This document shows, one piece after another, positions 6,058-9,991 of a stretch of DNA of 9,991 bases. The stretch is from an uncultured Caulobacteraceae bacterium. GTDB lineage: Bacteria; Pseudomonadota; Alphaproteobacteria; Caulobacterales; Caulobacteraceae. The stretch covers positions 1-9,991 of the forward strand of contig CAISGS010000024.1 of assembly GCA_903884915.1 (NCBI GenBank). The letters run 5' to 3'. Below the pieces are notes generated by a model, which saw only the letters and a list, made by a program, of their open reading frames with translations, had not been told where the DNA came from and searched no databases. The position numbers were made by a program, and so were the translations under genes. Numbering within the stretch: position 1 is the first letter of the stretch; each line of letters begins with the position of its first letter.

Positions 6058-7796
6058 CCGTTAGACGGGACCGGAGCCGGGACGCTGGCCTCTAAGAACC
6101 GCTTTAAGGCAGCCGCCGTTTCCGGCGAGGCCGCAATCTCTTTGCGAACCTCTGGCAGGCGCAGAAGCTTCATGGCCTCGACCTTAGCCCTGTCCGCGAC
6201 CGGTCCGCTCGGCCCCGCCTCGCCCAAGCTGAGTGCCAAGAGCATCATCAGGCGGTTGGCGGGCGTAAGCTGAGCCTTCATGATCGTGGCAATATATTTG
6301 CTCTCAGCCTCGACCAAGCCCCCAACCTCACCGATCCGCTTTAGGATCGGGTCTGTATCCTCTGGGGTCAGGCCCGCCTTGGTGATGGAACTTTGCATCC
6401 GAGCCAGTGCCTGCAGCTTGGAGCGCGGTGGCTGGATCTGCCGGACCACATCACGCTCGAACTTGAGTGCCCCAACATTGCTGCGAATCCAGCGGGCCGC
6501 TTCGCGCTTATTGGCCCCGCCAATGACATTTTCCAAAAGCCGGATAAGGGCCTCGACCTCTTCGAAGGCCGTGCAATCATGTCCCATATAGGCGGTGACA
6601 AATTCCGTGCTCATCAGCATGCGTGACCGGTCAACAAAGGCCGCCTGCACATCCTCATGCGTCATCAACTTGCCCGCCCCGAAGGTCAGGGCCATGGCCA
6701 GGGCGCGCAGCATCTCGACCTCTTGCGCCGCATTGTCCGGACACAGACGTCTTGGGCCGAGCAGGTCCCGTAAGATCTGCCGTGATATCGAGGCGCGAAC
6801 CGCAAAAAAGGCCTCGTGGCCAAGCCATTGGGCCAGCCTCACCGCTGGTCCTTCTAGCGGCGGAAGGGACTTGGCGATGGCCGGTTCGATGCGGATCGAA
6901 TCATCGACGGCCTTAGGCGCAGCCAAGCGGGTCATGGCCGCCAAGCGCTGGCCCAGATTAAGGTTTGCCCCCAACAGATCCGACAGGCCCTTCTTTGATC
7001 CCAAGATCTCCGAGAGGGGCTGCTCCAAGACCTTGAAGGCCAAGGCCTTGGGTCCATCCGCCATCGGCATGGCCGCGCCGACAATCTTGTCGGCCAGATC
7101 GAGCAGAGCGGCGACCTTCTGCTTCCAATTGCGCGCAGAGGCCAGATGGGCCGCAACGCCGCCGCCGAGCAGATAGGAGGGGTCTGGCTGGCTATAGAGC
7201 CTTACTGCGGCTTGGGCGAAGCCCTCTGTGGCCGGATCGGGGAAGCGGCCCTTTTTGTGATCGGTGCGGATCCGTTCCAAGGTGCGCTCGGTCAGGCCTT
7301 GAAAGGTCCGCATGACCTCGTGAACCGACAGGCCCCGGCTTTGCGATTCGGGGATCGAAATCTTCTGGATGGCACCCTGCAGGTCCATCTCTGACCCTTC
7401 GAGCAATTCGGCCATATCCGCGCGATGCAGCAGTTCAAAGGCGGTAATGCCATTGCGATTGAGCCACTCTTCGAGCAATCGGGTAATCCGGTCGCGGGAA
7501 TGCATCGAATAGAGGTCCGGTGGACTGACGCATAGGGGGGCCTGATCTTCGACCTTGGCCTTCTTCGCCTTAACCTCAACCTCACCCTTGGCGAGGATCG
7601 TCGAGGTCCGAAATCCTAAGGTTTCGGCATCCATGGTTTCCTTGGTTACCTTGACCGCCGCCGCCTGCCGTTCGGCCAACAGGGACTCAGCCGTAGCGAG
7701 GGCGACAGCCCGATCTTCAGTCGCGAGGGACAGGGTCCAAGGGGCCCCCGGCACGCGGCGAATATAGAGCTCGTAATGAATGGGGGCTTGGGCCAT
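6054..7796 (-). CDS. Uncharacterised 580-residue cytosolic protein
   Basis: I do not recognise this protein. It has no signal peptide or clear membrane segment. Residues 7-70 read as a small alpha/beta domain: strands near YELYIRR and WTLSLAT, a helix DRAVALATAESLLAE, then strands near AAVKVTKETMD and FRTSTILAKG. A Lys/Glu linker (72-85) follows. The remaining ~490 residues look mostly helical, with conserved-looking pieces such as DLYSMHSRDRITRLLEEWLNRNGITAFELLHRAD cut by short loops. Cysteines are few. I see no catalytic motif. The start at 7796 is favoured by GGAGGA on the minus strand (7805-7800), though only 3-4 nt away; an in-frame ATG at 7817 would add seven residues and has no ribosome binding site. 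The gene is divergent from chvI and convergent with polA, sharing CTAG with its stop. Even codon usage and full length argue for a real gene. Confidence 0.85.
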   Translation of the reverse strand: MAQAPIHYELYIRRVPGAPWTLSLATEDRAVALATAESLLAERQAAAVKVTKETMDAETLGFRTSTILAKGEVEVKAKKAKVEDQAPLCVSPPDLYSMHSRDRITRLLEEWLNRNGITAFELLHRADMAELLEGSEMDLQGAIQKISIPESQSRGLSVHEVMRTFQGLTERTLERIRTDHKKGRFPDPATEGFAQAAVRLYSQPDPSYLLGGGVAAHLASARNWKQKVAALLDLADKIVGAAMPMADGPKALAFKVLEQPLSEILGSKKGLSDLLGANLNLGQRLAAMTRLAAPKAVDDSIRIEPAIAKSLPPLEGPAVRLAQWLGHEAFFAVRASISRQILRDLLGPRRLCPDNAAQEVEMLRALAMALTFGAGKLMTHEDVQAAFVDRSRMLMSTEFVTAYMGHDCTAFEEVEALIRLLENVIGGANKREAARWIRSNVGALKFERDVVRQIQPPRSKLQALARMQSSITKAGLTPEDTDPILKRIGEVGGLVEAESKYIATIMKAQLTPANRLMMLLALSLGEAGPSGPVADRAKVEAMKLLRLPEVRKEIAASPETAAALKRFLEASVPAPVPSNG

Positions 7797-7800
7797 CGAT

Positions 7801-7813
7801 CCTCCGAAGGAGG
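7801..7813 (-). promoter_or_regulatory. Shine-Dalgarno-masking hairpin
   Basis: CCTCC-GAA-GGAGG is a perfect 5-bp inverted repeat. In the minus-strand mRNA the upstream CCUCC can pair with the GGAGG that forms the ribosome binding site for ATG 7796, around a UUC loop. It could lower or regulate translation, or merely be a coincidence of a G+C-rich leader. Confidence 0.35.
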
Positions 7814-7827
7814 CCATAGGTACAACT

Positions 7828-7836
7828 ATTTTATCA
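7828..7836 (-). promoter_or_regulatory. Candidate extended -10 promoter of the uncharacterised gene
   Basis: On the minus strand TGATAAAAT (7836-7828) fits the extended -10 pattern TGNTATAAT with one mismatch, in an unusually A+T-rich patch. No good -35 is visible, which an extended -10 can tolerate. Transcription would start near 7821, about 25 nt before ATG 7796 and about 4 nt before the alternative ATG 7817. Confidence 0.4.
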
Positions 7837-7887
7837 TCTGCGAAACTATCACCTTAGGGACGGACGCTTGATGGCTAAGGCTCGCCA

Positions 7888-7916
7888 TTGAATGGCCACA
7901 TCTGTGCGACTAGCTT
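7888..7916 (+). promoter_or_regulatory. Candidate chvI promoter with overlapping palindrome
   Basis: TTGAAT (7888-7893) and TAGCTT (7911-7916) are 17 nt apart, giving a leader of about 45 nt before chvI. A 13-bp odd palindrome, GCCATTGAATGGC (7884-7896), covers the -35. A related copy, TTGATGGC (7868-7875), lies about two helical turns upstream of TTGAATGGC (7888-7896), a layout that would suit binding of an OmpR-family regulator, possibly ChvI itself. Assigned by eye. Confidence 0.35.
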
Positions 7917-7965
7917 ATGGGGGTGGCGCTTTTTGGGGCGCGCGGACGGAAGGCTTAGGTGTTCA

Positions 7966-8676
7966 ATGGCGAAAATTACCCTGGTCGATGATGATGAGAA
8001 TATCGTCACCTCCGTCTCCTTGGCCCTCGAAAGCCACGGCCATGTGGTGAAGGCCTATTATGACGGTGCCTCAGGCTTGGCTGCGCTTGAAAGCGACCCG
8101 CCTGACCTGGTTATTCTCGATGTTAAGATGCCCCGGATGGATGGCATGGAGGTGCTGCGCCGCCTGCGTCAGACCTCGAACATCCCCGTCATTATCCTGA
8201 CCTCCAAGGACGAAGAGATCGACGAGATCCTCGGCTTCAACCTTGGGGCCGACGACTATATGCACAAGCCCTTCAGCCAGCGTCTGCTGATCGAGCGGGT
8301 TAAAGCCGTCCTGCGCCGCGCGCGTGACGATGAAGAGGCTGGCAATCCCGGCCAAGCCGCTGCCACGGCCGCGCGCAGCATCAAACGCGGCCGCCTGACC
8401 CTCGATTCAGCCCGCCACGACTGCCTGTGGGACGACCGGGCGGTAAAGCTCACCGTCACCGAATTTCTGTTGCTGCAGTCCTTGGCCCAGCGTCCCGGCT
8501 TCGTCAAAAGCCGCGATAATCTGATGGATGCGGCCTATGACGATCAGGTCTATGTCGATGATCGGACCATCGACAGCCACATCAAGCGGATGAGACGCAA
8601 ATTTCGTCAGGTCGATCCGACCTTTGATGCGATAGAAACCCTCTATGGCGTTGGATACCGATATCGCGAAGCCTGA
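7966..8676 (+). CDS. chvI: Response regulator ChvI (OmpR family)
   Basis: This 236-residue transcription factor has an N-terminal receiver domain (2-118): the acidic pocket DDD at 8-10, phospho-acceptor Asp52 in [12 protein letters not shown], Thr79/Ser80 in ILTSKDEE and Lys101 in [10 protein letters not shown]. After an Ala-rich linker (about 122-140), the C-terminal OmpR/PhoB winged helix (about 143-234) shows [34 protein letters not shown] and the closing YGVGYRYRE. The [37 protein letters not shown] block is characteristic of ChvI. In alphaproteobacteria ChvI, phosphorylated by ChvG, controls responses to acid and cell-envelope stress. The start at 7966 begins the receiver fold directly; an upstream in-frame TTG only adds unrelated sequence. 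The ribosome binding site is weak (AGGT, 5 nt before ATG). The downstream chvG overlaps it by 32 nt, so the two are surely co-transcribed. Confidence 0.95.
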   Translation: MAKITLVDDDENIVTSVSLALESHGHVVKAYYDGASGLAALESDPPDLVILDVKMPRMDGMEVLRRLRQTSNIPVIILTSKDEEIDEILGFNLGADDYMHKPFSQRLLIERVKAVLRRARDDEEAGNPGQAAATAARSIKRGRLTLDSARHDCLWDDRAVKLTVTEFLLLQSLAQRPGFVKSRDNLMDAAYDDQVYVDDRTIDSHIKRMRRKFRQVDPTFDAIETLYGVGYRYREA

Positions 8677-9991
8677 ACCGGCCCCCTATCCCGACAGGCA
8701 AGCGGGGTTGGAGTCCGGCCAAGGTCAAGGAGCCAGCAAGGGGCGGCGAAAGCTGATTCCGGGCTCGCGACTTGGCGGCCTGATCATTGCCTTGAACCTT
8801 CTGGGCCTCGCCATCCTGATCGGCGGGGCGCTAGTGCTGAACGAGCTGCGCCGCGGCCTCGTCAATGCCCAGATTGATAGTCTGACCACCCAAGGCGAGT
8901 TCATCGCCAATGTGATCGACCGCGCTGCGACCATGGGCGAGCCGGTCCCGCAGCTTGAAGTCGACCGCGCCGCCCAGACCCTGCAACTGCTGTTCATCCC
9001 AAGATCCCAGCGCGCTCGGCTATTCGATGCCGATGGGCAGGAGTTAGCCGACAGCTACACCGTTTCCGATCACGTCGAAAAGCGGTTGCTGCCACCGGCC
9101 CGCAAGCAGGGAACACCGGCTCCTGCAGTTCAGAACGACCCCTCACGCCCGGCCAAGGAAGAAGCGGCCCGCAAGGCGCTTCAACAAGAGGTCGCCCGCG
9201 CCCTCAAGGGTAAGCCCGTCGCCGGAATGAGGCTGGGAGCCAATGGCGACCGGGTCGTGTCGGTTTCGATCCCGCTGCGCCATGTCGAGGCTGTGCTCGG
9301 CGTGCTAACCCTAGAATCCGGCGATGTGGACGAGATCATCGCGGCGGAGCGCAAGGCCCTCTTGCCCTTCATCATCATGGCCATTGCCGTATCGCTGGCC
9401 TCGTCCTTCCTGCTCAATCAGCTCATTGCCCAGCCGGTGCTGCGTTTGGCACGGGCTGCGGACCGGGTCAGGCTCTCGCGGGCCAGAGCCATCATCTTGC
9501 CAGACCTGGCCGATCGCGAAGATGAGCTGGGCGACCTGACAAGGTCCCTACAGTCGATGACCTCGGCCCTGACCTCGCGGATGGATGCAATTGAGCGGTT
9601 TGCCGCCGATGTGGCCCATGAGATCCGCAATCCCCTAACCTCGATCCGGTCAGCGGTTGAGACCCTCGACATCGTGTCTGAGCCCGCGCCGCGCGCCAAG
9701 CTGATGGGCATATTGAAACAGGATGTCGGGCGGCTGGATCGCCTGATTACGGACATTTCTAACGCCTCGCGTTTAGATGCCGAACTGTCACGCGATGCGC
9801 CGAGGCCGATTGATCTGCCGCGCCTGATGTCCGACCTTAGCGCCCTCTATAGCCAAAGCGCCACACCGGGCGAGGCAAGCGTCCTTATGCTAGATGCCGA
9901 AGCCCTTGAAAGCCTGACCATCAGTGGCCGTGAAGGCCCCCTCAGCCAAGTGTTCCGCAACCTGATCGACAATGCCCGCTCCTTTACCCGC
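8645..9991 (+). CDS. chvG: Sensor histidine kinase ChvG (3' end beyond the window)
   Basis: An open frame of 449 codons runs without a stop to the window edge. Order: a 40-residue Pro/Gly-rich cytosolic tail; TM1 (about 44-66, [19 protein letters not shown]...); a ~170-residue periplasmic sensing region (67-238); TM2 (239-261, [19 protein letters not shown]); HAMP (about 262-314); HisKA with phospho-acceptor His325 in [23 protein letters not shown]; and the start of the HATPase domain, with N-box NLIDNA (439-444). The last conserved G boxes are cut off. It autophosphorylates in response to an envelope signal and phosphorylates ChvI. ATG 8645 lies inside the chvI 3' end (32-nt overlap, different frame). 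No other ATG occurs before about residue 95, past TM1, so this start or TTG 8651 is required. There is no good Shine-Dalgarno, which suggests translational coupling to chvI. The assignment rests on architecture, the [17 protein letters not shown] motif and the chvI partner. Confidence 0.93.
   Translation, partial: MALDTDIAKPEPAPYPDRQAGLESGQGQGASKGRRKLIPGSRLGGLIIALNLLGLAILIGGALVLNELRRGLVNAQIDSLTTQGEFIANVIDRAATMGEPVPQLEVDRAAQTLQLLFIPRSQRARLFDADGQELADSYTVSDHVEKRLLPPARKQGTPAPAVQNDPSRPAKEEAARKALQQEVARALKGKPVAGMRLGANGDRVVSVSIPLRHVEAVLGVLTLESGDVDEIIAAERKALLPFIIMAIAVSLASSFLLNQLIAQPVLRLARAADRVRLSRARAIILPDLADREDELGDLTRSLQSMTSALTSRMDAIERFAADVAHEIRNPLTSIRSAVETLDIVSEPAPRAKLMGILKQDVGRLDRLITDISNASRLDAELSRDAPRPIDLPRLMSDLSALYSQSATPGEASVLMLDAEALESLTISGREGPLSQVFRNLIDNARSFTR

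Overview
The window reads as a chromosomal segment of an alphaproteobacterium, most likely in or near the Caulobacterales. The grounds are high G+C coding sequence, an OmpR-type regulator and sensor kinase pair of the ChvI/ChvG type, an NDUFS6-type zinc-finger protein, and a tRNA promoter that fits the Caulobacter housekeeping consensus. The genus is an inference. I see no insertion sequence, integrase, CRISPR array or prophage gene; this is core-genome sequence.

Layout. 147-899 (+): exported methyltransferase-like protein. 995-1071 (-): tRNA-Arg(CCG). 1209-2171 (-): YadG-like ABC-2 type ATPase. 2305-2550 (+): small zf-CHCC (NDUFS6-like) protein, convergent with 2583-2897 (-), a small TFIIB-type zinc-ribbon protein. 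3148-6057 (+): complete polA with all three activities apparently intact. 6054-7796 (-): a 580-residue cytosolic protein of unknown function whose stop codon shares the tetranucleotide CTAG with the polA stop. 7966-8676 (+): chvI. 8645-9991 (+): chvG, overlapping chvI by 32 nt and cut by the window edge.

How the genes work together. The only clear operon is chvI-chvG, an envelope-stress two-component system. The other genes are mostly single units in divergent or convergent pairs, so the control signals lie in short shared intergenic regions: 2172-2304, 2898-3147 and 7797-7965.

The most interesting material is regulatory. (1) polA and the ABC ATPase gene each have a promoter-like -10 hexamer exactly 6 nt before the ATG and no convincing Shine-Dalgarno, which suggests leaderless mRNAs. 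Each has a strong palindrome inside or next to that promoter. (2) The leader of the zinc-ribbon gene can form an 11-bp stem around a 48-nt loop, followed by a U-rich tract, just before the ribosome binding site; it looks like an attenuator or structured RNA. (3) The unknown 580-residue gene has a Shine-Dalgarno that can be masked by a small hairpin and an extended -10 promoter, and is divergent from chvI. No dramatic new multi-gene system is evident. The leader RNA, the leaderless/palindrome promoters and the uncharacterised gene are the best leads. All promoter and structure calls come from reading by eye and were not computed.
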